This document shows, in pieces, positions 1 to 9,192 of a stretch of DNA of 64,000 nucleotides. Below the pieces are notes generated by a model. It did not search any database, had not been told where the DNA came from, and worked only from the letters and a program-made list of their open reading frames with translations. How positions within the stretch are numbered: position 1 is the first letter of the stretch; each line of letters opens with the position of its first letter. Position numbers and translations under genes: made by a program. Origin of the DNA: an uncultured Bacteroidia bacterium (GTDB lineage Bacteria; Bacteroidota; Bacteroidia; Bacteroidales; F082); the NCBI GenBank assembly GCA_902800965.1, contig CADCGK010000006.1, positions 1-64,000 of the forward strand, given 5' to 3'.

Positions 1-3000
1 GCTGAGCGGGGTGGACATGAGGTGCCAGTCGTAGGTAAGCGGCATGGAGGGATCGCCAGTGGAGACGGCTTTCTTGTAGGAGTTGTCGAAGGAGATACCC
101 ACAGTGGTGTTGATGAAGGCGCCTTTGGCACCTTGCTTTTGCAGCAGTACGGCCTCTTCGTTGATGAAAACGTTTACATTGTCGCTAGGAACGTTAGCTA
201 CATTGATTGCATTACCATAGAGGAAGATGTTCGCTGTGGGTTCGGCCTCATCTTGACCATTGTCGTTGAAGGTGGTGAGCAAGTTGTCGATACCGTTGGC
301 ATTGTTGTGGATGGAACCATAGTGCAGGAACTTGCCGTCAACAGAGGCCATACTGTTGTCCATGTTGAAGCAGAGCACCGGCAGATCGCCGTTGATATCT
401 GCGGAGGTAGGACGCATCCAAGGAGCAACATTGCTGAGAGACTGAGGGTTGGCAGCCACCCATTGGTTCAGTGAGCTGAGCATGCCAGGCCAGGTGCTGA
501 TGTGGTTGTTTTCATAGTTGATCGTATCAGCAACATAGTTGTTTTCAGCTTCGACAATATTGTCATAATACATATAACCGATTTCCTTGCGGCCTTTCAC
601 TTTATCGTAGGTGCCGTGACCCGTCAGCGTTGCGTCAGAGCCAGAAGAGGCAACATAATCATTCGGCGTGTCGGCATAGCAGATGGTGATATTACCATTG
701 TTAGTGTTGGCAAAGGCCGGGAAGGTCTGTTGGCCCACCACAGCATAGCAGTTTTCAATATCGCCATTGTTCACGCCAACCAAGCCGCCGGCAATAGTAC
801 CGGTGATGGCAGTGTTGCTGTAGCTGTTGTATAGCTTGCCTCCGTTGGAACCCACAAGGCCGCCCATGGTGGTGGTGTTACCACCGGTCATGGTATTGAC
901 AGCAAAACCGGAGTGTATCATTGCGTTGTCGGAAGAAGCTCCAACAAGTCCACCCATGTTGACTGTGCTGGTGGTGCCTGTCAAAGTACCGCCTGCTTCC
1001 ACGTTACTCAACGAACCACCCTTCATTGTACCGATGAGGGTACCGATGTTCTTCATGGTACCACCTGCAAAGTTTGCACGTGCGACCACATCGGTGATGG
1101 TAGCGTTGTTGGTGTTGCCAAACATACCCATGTTCTCCTGGTTCATGGGGCTGCGAAGGCCAGTGACCACATGTCCGTTACCATTGAAGGTACCAGCGTA
1201 GTTGATGATAGGCACCCAGATGTTGGCGCTCATGTCGATATCAGCAATCAGTGATGCTGCTGCATTGGGGTGTGCCGTGGCACCGTTCAAGCCGTTGACG
1301 TAGCTGATGAGCCAAGCCAACTCTTGAGGTGTACTGATTATTGAAGCATTGAAGCTGTTGGGCTCATCTTCGTTTTGGGGGTTCTTTGTCACCTCGGTGA
1401 CCCAAGTACCTACAAAGTAGAGGTAATCGGTAGGCGGGTTAAAATGGGTTTGGTTCAAGCTGACCAATCCATATTTGGTTTCATCATCCCACATGATACC
1501 GCTGCCGATCAGGTTGCTGAGGTAGTGCTGTCCTCCGTCGGAGTAGGCGACAGGAGCATACCAGTAGTCACCCCAGTTGTTGTTCTTGGTGATACCGATT
1601 CTTGAATCAGCTAAAAGCATGGTATATGGATCTTCGGTGTCGGCAGTACCTACGTTGACATAGCTGTCGTATGTGGAGAGGTAAACGTTGTTGTTAATAC
1701 TATTCTCGATACCTTTCTTGTTGCCGTTGATGATGACCTCATCAGAGAGTTGCAACACGGAGGTAGAGTTGACATAGACACCACCACCGTTCTTGCCTGA
1801 TGATACATAGTTGGTGTCGATGACAGAGCCGCCGTAGATGTTGAGGGTACCGCCATTGGCAATGTAAACGCCGCCGCCATCGGTAGTGGCGTTATAGTTG
1901 TTCTCCAAACGGCTGGAACCATACACTGAGAGCTTACCGCCATCGAGAATCTCTACCAACGGAGCTTTGGCAGGTTGGTAGGTGTGGTTGTAACCAGGCT
2001 GGTCACCAGCTGCAGTACCTGGGTCTTTTTTAGACTCCTCATTGAAGCCGTCGAGGACGATACCTGTCATGACCATGTTGTCCTTAACCATTACCAATGG
2101 GCCTTGGTAGCAGGCATTTTTATCAAGATCATAGTTTTCGTAGTGTGATTCTTCACCTTGAGTGTTGGGAACGCATTGGTGACCACCAGGATAACGGAAG
2201 AGGGTAACTTCGTCGTAAGCCTTACCATTCCAGGTCAACGTTTTGCTTCCTGAGGCCGTTATTGTGTCCACAATAAAGATTTGGTCACCAGCATGGTAAT
2301 TGGTACGGTTGTAGATACCGCTCAAAGTCTTCTTGGCTGCATTGGGATATTTGCCGCTGTAGAGGTTGTTGCCGTGCACGCCGTCGATGTAGTAGTTGAC
2401 ACCTTCACCAAGGAACCACACTTCGATCTTGATGGTGAGGTCTTGTTCCCAAGGATCACCGGCATCTTCATAGTTGGTGAAGTGCATGGTAAAGACAAGT
2501 GTACCTAGCATCTTGTTTGTTCCAAAATGCTGACGGCCGTCGTACCTCATAGTGAAGTCGAATCCGATAGGATCACGGGCGGTAGTTGCACCGAAAACAT
2601 ACGTTGAGCTGTTCCATCCATACATGTCCTTTGCATTCACTTCCCGAGTTTCCCAACCAGTGCTGTTGTCGAAGTTGAGACCTGCCACCAAGTCCATGGC
2701 GAACTTGTTGTTGCAAGCGCCCTCTGGGTTGGAGTTCAAATAGTTAGTTCCGCCAACAAAGCAATTATCATCTTCAAATCCTTCTTCAGGAACCCATTGA
2801 ACATTCTTACAAGTCCATTTTGAGATTTCGCCCAATGTGTTGACGTGCATCACATATTGGGGTAACACGATCTTGGCGGTATAGGTATCAGTGGGTGTTC
2901 CGGTCCCTCTCATGATGGCGTAGGCTTGGGTGATGAAGTCTTGGTTGATATTGGTGAGGGTGGTTACCGTGAGGACAACCTCAACGAGAGCGGTTATATT

Positions 3001-6000
3001 GCCTTTACAATCGACTTGTTCGAAGTTGATTGTGATAGGATCCCATACCACGTTGTTGGTCAACGCATTGTTATAAGTCAAACGGAATCTGACCTTAGGC
3101 ATAATTGAGTTGTCCTTGTTTACCCATTGCATGTTGGCAATCTTCGGGTCTGAAGCTTCGCAGAGCAACATGTCACTATTGCCTTCCAAACCGCCTAATG
3201 GGATGGCCACCAAACCGAAGTTAACGTTTGGGTTTTCAGTAATGAAGTGTAAGTTTTTTAAGTGGGTTGTGTCACCTGGTTGGTTAGTAACAAATGTGGC
3301 ATCTTCATTAGTGCCGTCGATATACATCCAGTCATTTTCGCCCACATCACCATAGCAGGCTGCGTTGACGGTCATCACATCGGTGCCATAGTTGATCGTG
3401 GTGTTGTTATCCAACGACTGGATGCGGTAGTAGGAAGCGGTGCCGTCTCCACAGTTCTCGAAGGCAGGCAGGCTGATGACGACATCTACTGTGCTAAAGT
3501 CTTCACTGCCATCGCTTTGAGCCACAAACACACCTTCGCGATAGCTATAGATGCCACCGGCACGCCAGATACGGAAATATTGTTCTCCGTTCTTGTTGCT
3601 CGTTGTATGGTTTTCGTAAGGCATCTGGATGCCACCGCTAGTCACGGTTCCGCCATCCGCATCGAAGGTGTTGATTTTTTGTTCGTAACTCACGAAACCA
3701 CCGTCATCAGGGTTATTAAATTGGTTATTAATTTCGTTACCTTCATCAGTGCTCTGTTTGGGACGGGCGTAGGCGCAGGTGTTGTTGGTGTTATCGCTCA
3801 TCATGTAAGCAAAGCCTTCCAGTTCTCCGTAACCACCTTTCATGGTCACGTTATTTACCTTATATTCTAACTCATCATGATAAACATTGATGTAACAACC
3901 GTCGTTAACGCGGATTTTGTTGGGAGTATCTTCAAGGCTTGAAGTTTCGTAGGTGACTTTATCGTAGGTCGGTTTGTTGTCATACACATTTGTGCACTTG
4001 TAGCTGCCGAACTTCATCAGTTGTTCAGCAGGGGCGCTGAGGAAGATGGAACTGCCGTTGGCGATGCGCACCAACTTGAACTCATGGATGCTGTATTTCT
4101 CGGTGGTGACCAAAGAGTTGATCTTACCTTCTCCGAGTAATACGACGTGAGAATTGTCGATGACCAAGCTGTCGGCACGTTGGATGCTGAAGAGCGAACG
4201 CGTAGCAGAGCTATAGGGCAGAGCATCGGTAGGCTGGCTGGCCTCAATCACCTTACCATATTCACGCAAGATGATTTGACGGCCTTGCATACCAGCGTCG
4301 CAGGAAGTGCCACTGCCATAGATAGAACCACCTATAAACATGTAGTTGGTGGCAGTGGTGTTGTTCGACTCAGTGTCGTAACCCTGACCATCAATGAAGA
4401 CATCGGAACGTCCGGTAATGGTCGGGTCGCCGAACTTGGTGCCGTCATAGTTACCGAAGTCGCCGCCAGCCCAAACCGAGCCGCCGATACGGAGGGCTTG
4501 GTGCTGGTTGTAATAGTCCGCATTATAAGGTGCTGTTCCTGCCACATGGTGAGGAGCATTGAGGATGGCGTTGGTGCCGATGAAAGCGTAGGTCGAGCCA
4601 AACACATTTCCGAAATAGCCGGAGGCAAACACTTGGTAGTGGACATAGCCACCGCTCATATTCACTACAGAGGCGGTACCAGAAGCAGTGCTGCCTGAAA
4701 AATCGCCAGGATTGAATGTGAGAGCGTCATCGGCGTTACGTGAACCGCCATAGAGATGTTTATTGATGGTGCCGCCGCGCATGTTGACGGTACGTTGACC
4801 GGCCACATAGACTTTGTCTTTGGTACCCAGGGCGCCGCCGAACACGGAGCCTTCCACGGTGCCGCCGCTCATATTGACGAGAGTGCCTCCGTTAGTGAAG
4901 CCCATGGAGCCGCCGCCGAACACGTTGTTGGTAATGGTACCTCCTGTGATGTTGACAGTACTGACCGGCGTGATGTCGCGTGGACCTTCTGGATCGCCCT
5001 TGGCGGGGTTATTGGGTTGCTTGACGTTTCCGTTCTGGCCTCCACCATAAACACTCTCAGCAATGGTGCCACCGCTGACGTTGACCGTCGTGGTGCCGCC
5101 GATGTTGGCAGTTACGGCAGTGACACCTTGAGCCGCAGCGCGGCCTTGACCGGCACCAAAGATGTTTTTCATTGTTCCGCCGCTTACCGTAACCGAAGTA
5201 TTGTTGGTGACGGTACCCAAAGCACCACCACCGTACACATTGTTATTAATAGTACCACCGTTGACGGAAACATTGGTAGCGACAGCCACATTGGTGGTAG
5301 CCTGTCCAGCATTTGTGACATTTCCAAGACCAGCACCATACACATTGGTTGTCGTGCCACCCGTCATGGTGACATTGGCATCGGTGACAGTACCACTATA
5401 ATTGGAACCGCCGTAAACGCTGCCGTTCACAGTGCCGCCTTTGACTACGACATTGGAAGTGGGGATGATCTTAGGAACATTGTTAGCACTTCCACTGTGA
5501 TTATAACCACCACCAAAAACATTTTGTTTCACCGTACCACCCAATACATACACATTTGAAACGTTTTCCGTGAAACCATTATAACCACCACCATAAACAT
5601 TCTGATAAATGGTGGTGCTGTCAGCCACAACTACATTGGCAACTGCCACGCTACACATTTGGTTGGAATTACCACGACCAGCACCGAACACATTACCTCC
5701 AGGAGTACCGTTTATTGTAACATCGGTTCCGCCGATGGTGGAATTACCGCCTACATAGATGTAAGAATTACCAACGGTTTGAGCGTTACTGCCACCGACA
5801 CCACCAGTACCATTAGCACCTGCGGCCACCCAACCATTGACAGCGCCACCAGTGATAACAATCCGGCGGCTACCAATCGATGGGTTATCGGCTGCTCCGC
5901 CATAGATTACACCGTGCAAAAGACCACCTTTGATTCTCAAATTGAACGTCAAAAAGTCTGGATCACAATAGGTTGTACTTGTACTACCAACGCCACGACC

Positions 6001-8949
6001 ACCATTGATACTGGCAAACTCGCCACCTTCCACTACAGCATAACGACCGCCGGGATATGTGTTACCTGCTGAGTTAGGACCTAGATACATAGAATGCTGA
6101 TAATCGGCATTCCCGCTGTGGTTATTCCAATATCCACTTTGGAAAGAACCGCTCTTGATCACACAATCCAAAGTCTTCAGATCCTTGTTGACAGCACTGC
6201 CAAATGTAACATTAGTCGAATAGAACAATTGGGTGTTTGGCGAAACCGATAACTTGGAGTTGTCGTTGTTGGCACGGTCATAGTCGCTGCCCAAGATGGA
6301 TCTCACAAGATATCTTCCAGTTACTGTGCAAGCAGAAGAGCGAACGAAGGCCAATTGGGTATAGGTACCACTTTCCACACGGAGCATGTAATCCAAACCA
6401 TTGTTAGCATTGCCATTGATACCTTGAATCATGGCCGCGGTACCCGTAAGGCCACGCCCCATGATGAGGTCATGGTTGTTGGCGGTCAGTGTACCGTTGT
6501 TCAAGTTCATATATTCAAACTTGGTGTCGGCAGCGCAGGTGAAAGTGCCAATATTAACAGTGTTGGCACCTCCAGTGCCGTCGGGATTATATCTGCTATA
6601 AGTGACAGGCACACTCAAAGCTGCATTCGGTGCTGCACCCACAATGAAGTTACGCTCATAGGAAACATTAGCATTAAGACCTGTGGCCGTGTTGGAGGTT
6701 ACCACATAGGCTTGTGCCCACAGGGCCTCGAAGTCCACCTCATTGCCTTCGGCGTTGGTGGTCACAAACTCAATTTCAGTCTCAGCAGGAATGATGTCGC
6801 CAACACTATAGCCTTGGATAGTGACTCCCGAGAGGCGTTTCACACGCCAGGCGTAGAAGCCACGCCAGCCGGGAAAAGTAGTTGATACAGCAGTAATATT
6901 ACCCCTTGCTGTAGCTCCTGTTGTATAGTTATTAGCAGTTGCAGTTGCTGTAGCAATCTGTTGTCCATTTGCATCGTCGTAACGAGCGGTAATAGTACTA
7001 TAATTGTTTCCATTATTTGAGCGTCCTATGGCTATTAAAGTAATGGTCGTCCCTGTCTTAACAGTGATATTATCCGTGACAGCCTGTCCGCTGTTATTTG
7101 ACCAAGTTTGATTAGCACCATTGGCATTTATATATTCAACTTGAATACTACCATTATTACCTCTTGAACGACCTGAAATATATACAGTGCGTGTCGGGGG
7201 AGTCACTGTGGCACTTTCTCCCTTCGGTCTCTTCGAGAACGGGTTAGGGATCATGGTGTAGGGATAGTTGCCCGTGCCTTCGGTATTCGCATTTTCGAGA
7301 GTCTTCATATAGATGAACTGGTTGCCAGAAGCATTGGGACCCACGGCCACGGCTTCGGCATCCACATCATTGTCGAAATCGGTTGGCTCGTCTCCTGTAT
7401 CGGTGGTAGTCATGGTGCCTTCACCATAACCGAAATAGGTAATCTTCACGTCGGCAGGTTTCAGGCTGTGCACGGGCTGGTCGCCATCGCTATAGTAGCT
7501 CCAAGTGTGAGGTTCACGGTCGTCCAGGAGTACCACGGAGCCAAACACACCGTTTTGGGTTTCGTTGTTGGCATCCGTAGGAATGTAGACGAAAGTGGCC
7601 ACAGGCGAGTCAACATAACTTGCGTTTTCGATATGGGCCATGGCCTTAATGGTAGTACCCGCAAGAACATTGTTCAAATTAATGGTGCCTGTGCCACTCA
7701 ATTGAGAAGAGGTAGTAGGCGTGGAGCCATCAATGGTGTAATAGATGGTGGCACTAGGCAATGAACAGGTAATGGAACCATTACCAACGCCCTGAGGGTT
7801 AGTAGTTTGATTGTAAGTGCCCGTTACACTAATCACCGGAGTAGGCACATAGATAGTGCTAATGGTTTCAGTGTCCTCGGTCTCCGAGAAGATATCGGGG
7901 CAGGTGGTGCCGTGTGTGACGGCTCTCACCGTGCAAGGTTGAGTCAGCTCGATGGTGTCAGCATTAGCACTTTCGAGGGAGCTATAACGCGGGTCAGTGC
8001 CATCGATGCTGTAACGCACATAATAGGTATCGTTGATATCCGATGGTACAGCAGGTGCGGTGATAATCACGGTATTGGTGTTGGCCACATGGGTAATGGT
8101 GGGTTTTGCGGGAGCTGTGATCAGCTTGCTAAAAGTATAGGAGGCGGGAGCAGAAGGAATATCGTTTTCAACTAAAATGGCAGTTACCGTAATAGGTACT
8201 GAAGTGATAGAGAGAGCGCCTGTATATTCAATTGCATTTGAAAGCGGATCGACAGGATCTGGTTGGTTACCATCAAGTGTATAATACATCTTGGTCTCGC
8301 CTGTTTCGGCCCTGCTGCCAGGCAGCAACTCGATCAGATTATCGCATGCAGCCATGAGGGCAATTGGGGCCTGGGGCTCGTAATCATACAATTCAACCAA
8401 AGCCTCCCAACCGGCATCACGCCATTGGTTGTCCGATTCGAAGCGGATGGTCATGTTGCCATGGGATACCACAGTAAAACCACTACCATAACCTGTTGAG
8501 TAATCGTTGTTGGTAAGGTCAACAATCAGTTTTGATTCATCTTCAAGGTCACCTTCATAAATCTTGAGGTGGTCGTTGTTTATGAGCAGGTAGTTGAAGA
8601 TGATCTTGATACCTTTGCCCTGATCTGCAAGGGGGTTGATCAGATGCAACAGATACGATTCGTTGTGCTGGTACCAGGTGACCCAGTTGTAGTCGTTGTT
8701 CGGGTCTTCTTCGGGCGGCATGACATAAGGACCTCCAGTGTCGTAAAAGTTGTAAACGACATTGTCCGAAATTGTCTGGTTGCCCGTTTTCATACGGATA
8801 TCATTTGCTTTGGTTTGTGCCTTTGCAGGCATTGCGAAGATCAGGGCACAGAGCGCCAGGAAAGCCGCTCTCGTCACGAGGCAGAGTTTCCGCTTGCGAA
8901 GAGTTTGTCGCATGATCAGTTGGTTGTTTTTGTCTGTAATAATATTCAT
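1..8949 (-). CDS. Giant secreted adhesin-like repeat protein, C-terminus cut by window edge
   Basis: An open frame runs from ATG 8949 to base 1 without a stop (2,983 codons). The N-terminus is basic, then hydrophobic (LALCALIFAMPAKAQ), a Sec signal peptide. Residues about 55-195 look CUB-like. About 217-420 hold several chitobiase/hexosaminidase C-terminal-type motifs (YYTLDGNQPDP, YSIDGTDP, YYTIDGSTP). About 1000-1420 are degenerate repeats of the form VNxxGGTxxxxVYGGGxxG, expected to fold as a right-handed beta-helix. About 2185 onward has a DUF1565/pectate-lyase-like start (YYIDGVHGNNLYSGKYP) and Gly-rich helix repeats. About 2590-2720 carry GLUG-type motifs (GGLVGSNGG). The last visible residues, YDWHLMSTPLS, resemble the segment that often precedes a T9SS sorting domain in such proteins, which is inference because the end is missing. 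Function is unknown, probably a surface adhesin or matrix protein. Met13 is an alternative start. Confidence 0.9.
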   Translation of the reverse strand, partial: MNIITDKNNQLIMRQTLRKRKLCLVTRAAFLALCALIFAMPAKAQTKANDIRMKTGNQTISDNVVYNFYDTGGPYVMPPEEDPNNDYNWVTWYQHNESYLLHLINPLADQGKGIKIIFNYLLINNDHLKIYEGDLEDESKLIVDLTNNDYSTGYGSGFTVVSHGNMTIRFESDNQWRDAGWEALVELYDYEPQAPIALMAACDNLIELLPGSRAETGETKMYYTLDGNQPDPVDPLSNAIEYTGALSITSVPITVTAILVENDIPSAPASYTFSKLITAPAKPTITHVANTNTVIITAPAVPSDINDTYYVRYSIDGTDPRYSSLESANADTIELTQPCTVRAVTHGTTCPDIFSETEDTETISTIYVPTPVISVTGTYNQTTNPQGVGNGSITCSLPSATIYYTIDGSTPTTSSQLSGTGTINLNNVLAGTTIKAMAHIENASYVDSPVATFVYIPTDANNETQNGVFGSVVLLDDREPHTWSYYSDGDQPVHSLKPADVKITYFGYGEGTMTTTDTGDEPTDFDNDVDAEAVAVGPNASGNQFIYMKTLENANTEGTGNYPYTMIPNPFSKRPKGESATVTPPTRTVYISGRSRGNNGSIQVEYINANGANQTWSNNSGQAVTDNITVKTGTTITLIAIGRSNNGNNYSTITARYDDANGQQIATATATANNYTTGATARGNITAVSTTFPGWRGFYAWRVKRLSGVTIQGYSVGDIIPAETEIEFVTTNAEGNEVDFEALWAQAYVVTSNTATGLNANVSYERNFIVGAAPNAALSVPVTYSRYNPDGTGGANTVNIGTFTCAADTKFEYMNLNNGTLTANNHDLIMGRGLTGTAAMIQGINGNANNGLDYMLRVESGTYTQLAFVRSSACTVTGRYLVRSILGSDYDRANNDNSKLSVSPNTQLFYSTNVTFGSAVNKDLKTLDCVIKSGSFQSGYWNNHSGNADYQHSMYLGPNSAGNTYPGGRYAVVEGGEFASINGGRGVGSTSTTYCDPDFLTFNLRIKGGLLHGVIYGGAADNPSIGSRRIVITGGAVNGWVAAGANGTGGVGGSNAQTVGNSYIYVGGNSTIGGTDVTINGTPGGNVFGAGRGNSNQMCSVAVANVVVADSTTIYQNVYGGGYNGFTENVSNVYVLGGTVKQNVFGGGYNHSGSANNVPKIIPTSNVVVKGGTVNGSVYGGSNYSGTVTDANVTMTGGTTTNVYGAGLGNVTNAGQATTNVAVATNVSVNGGTINNNVYGGGALGTVTNNTSVTVSGGTMKNIFGAGQGRAAAQGVTAVTANIGGTTTVNVSGGTIAESVYGGGQNGNVKQPNNPAKGDPEGPRDITPVSTVNITGGTITNNVFGGGSMGFTNGGTLVNMSGGTVEGSVFGGALGTKDKVYVAGQRTVNMRGGTINKHLYGGSRNADDALTFNPGDFSGSTASGTASVVNMSGGYVHYQVFASGYFGNVFGSTYAFIGTNAILNAPHHVAGTAPYNADYYNQHQALRIGGSVWAGGDFGNYDGTKFGDPTITGRSDVFIDGQGYDTESNNTTATNYMFIGGSIYGSGTSCDAGMQGRQIILREYGKVIEASQPTDALPYSSATRSLFSIQRADSLVIDNSHVVLLGEGKINSLVTTEKYSIHEFKLVRIANGSSIFLSAPAEQLMKFGSYKCTNVYDNKPTYDKVTYETSSLEDTPNKIRVNDGCYINVYHDELEYKVNNVTMKGGYGELEGFAYMMSDNTNNTCAYARPKQSTDEGNEINNQFNNPDDGGFVSYEQKINTFDADGGTVTSGGIQMPYENHTTSNKNGEQYFRIWRAGGIYSYREGVFVAQSDGSEDFSTVDVVISLPAFENCGDGTASYYRIQSLDNNTTINYGTDVMTVNAACYGDVGENDWMYIDGTNEDATFVTNQPGDTTHLKNLHFITENPNVNFGLVAIPLGGLEGNSDMLLCEASDPKIANMQWVNKDNSIMPKVRFRLTYNNALTNNVVWDPITINFEQVDCKGNITALVEVVLTVTTLTNINQDFITQAYAIMRGTGTPTDTYTAKIVLPQYVMHVNTLGEISKWTCKNVQWVPEEGFEDDNCFVGGTNYLNSNPEGACNNKFAMDLVAGLNFDNSTGWETREVNAKDMYGWNSSTYVFGATTARDPIGFDFTMRYDGRQHFGTNKMLGTLVFTMHFTNYEDAGDPWEQDLTIKIEVWFLGEGVNYYIDGVHGNNLYSGKYPNAAKKTLSGIYNRTNYHAGDQIFIVDTITASGSKTLTWNGKAYDEVTLFRYPGGHQCVPNTQGEESHYENYDLDKNACYQGPLVMVKDNMVMTGIVLDGFNEESKKDPGTAAGDQPGYNHTYQPAKAPLVEILDGGKLSVYGSSRLENNYNATTDGGGVYIANGGTLNIYGGSVIDTNYVSSGKNGGGVYVNSTSVLQLSDEVIINGNKKGIENSINNNVYLSTYDSYVNVGTADTEDPYTMLLADSRIGITKNNNWGDYWYAPVAYSDGGQHYLSNLIGSGIMWDDETKYGLVSLNQTHFNPPTDYLYFVGTWVTEVTKNPQNEDEPNSFNASIISTPQELAWLISYVNGLNGATAHPNAAASLIADIDMSANIWVPIINYAGTFNGNGHVVTGLRSPMNQENMGMFGNTNNATITDVVARANFAGGTMKNIGTLIGTMKGGSLSNVEAGGTLTGTTSTVNMGGLVGASSDNAMIHSGFAVNTMTGGNTTTMGGLVGSNGGKLYNSYSNTAITGTIAGGLVGVNNGDIENCYAVVGQQTFPAFANTNNGNITICYADTPNDYVASSGSDATLTGHGTYDKVKGRKEIGYMYYDNIVEAENNYVADTINYENNHISTWPGMLSSLNQWVAANPQSLSNVAPWMRPTSADINGDLPVLCFNMDNSMASVDGKFLHYGSIHNNANGIDNLLTTFNDNGQDEAEPTANIFLYGNAINVANVPSDNVNVFINEEAVLLQKQGAKGAFINTTVGISFDNSYKKAVSTGDPSMPLTYDWHLMSTPLS

Positions 8950-9192
8950 TTTATTTGTTAAATCTAATTTCTAAATGGTATAATACGCCCTTTTTGGCGC
9001 GGCAAAATTGCAATTTTTTTTGAATTACAGAATATTAATTAAAAGAAAATTATAAACTTACAAGAGATAAGTTAAAAAATGAAATAATTTAAAAAAATTT
9101 AACTAACAATTCCTGTCTAACAGGAAGAGGAGGAGGGCTATCTTAATAAAATACTTATATTCGTATTGTTAAAAGGAACATAAACTGTTAAT
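8950..9192. other. AT-rich spacer between two minus-strand giant genes
   Basis: This 243-bp AT-rich gap separates the stop of the alpha-2-macroglobulin gene from the start of the giant adhesin gene. Read on the minus strand it holds CAATTTTGCC (9001-9010 on +), one mismatch from the TAnnTTTG -7 consensus, with no clear -33 TTG. It also has a small palindrome CCTGTCTAACAGG near 9112-9124, too weak to call a terminator. I see no ORF or RNA gene. Confidence 0.4.

Noticed and set aside
22..8974. Many plus-strand and minus-strand open frames of 60-200 codons over the giant gene
   Set aside because: They lack family motifs and signals and have skewed composition; the single minus-strand frame with a signal peptide and coherent domains explains the region.
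9112..9124. Small palindrome after the alpha-2-macroglobulin gene as a terminator
   Set aside because: The stem is only 5 bp with no adjacent T-run on the minus strand.
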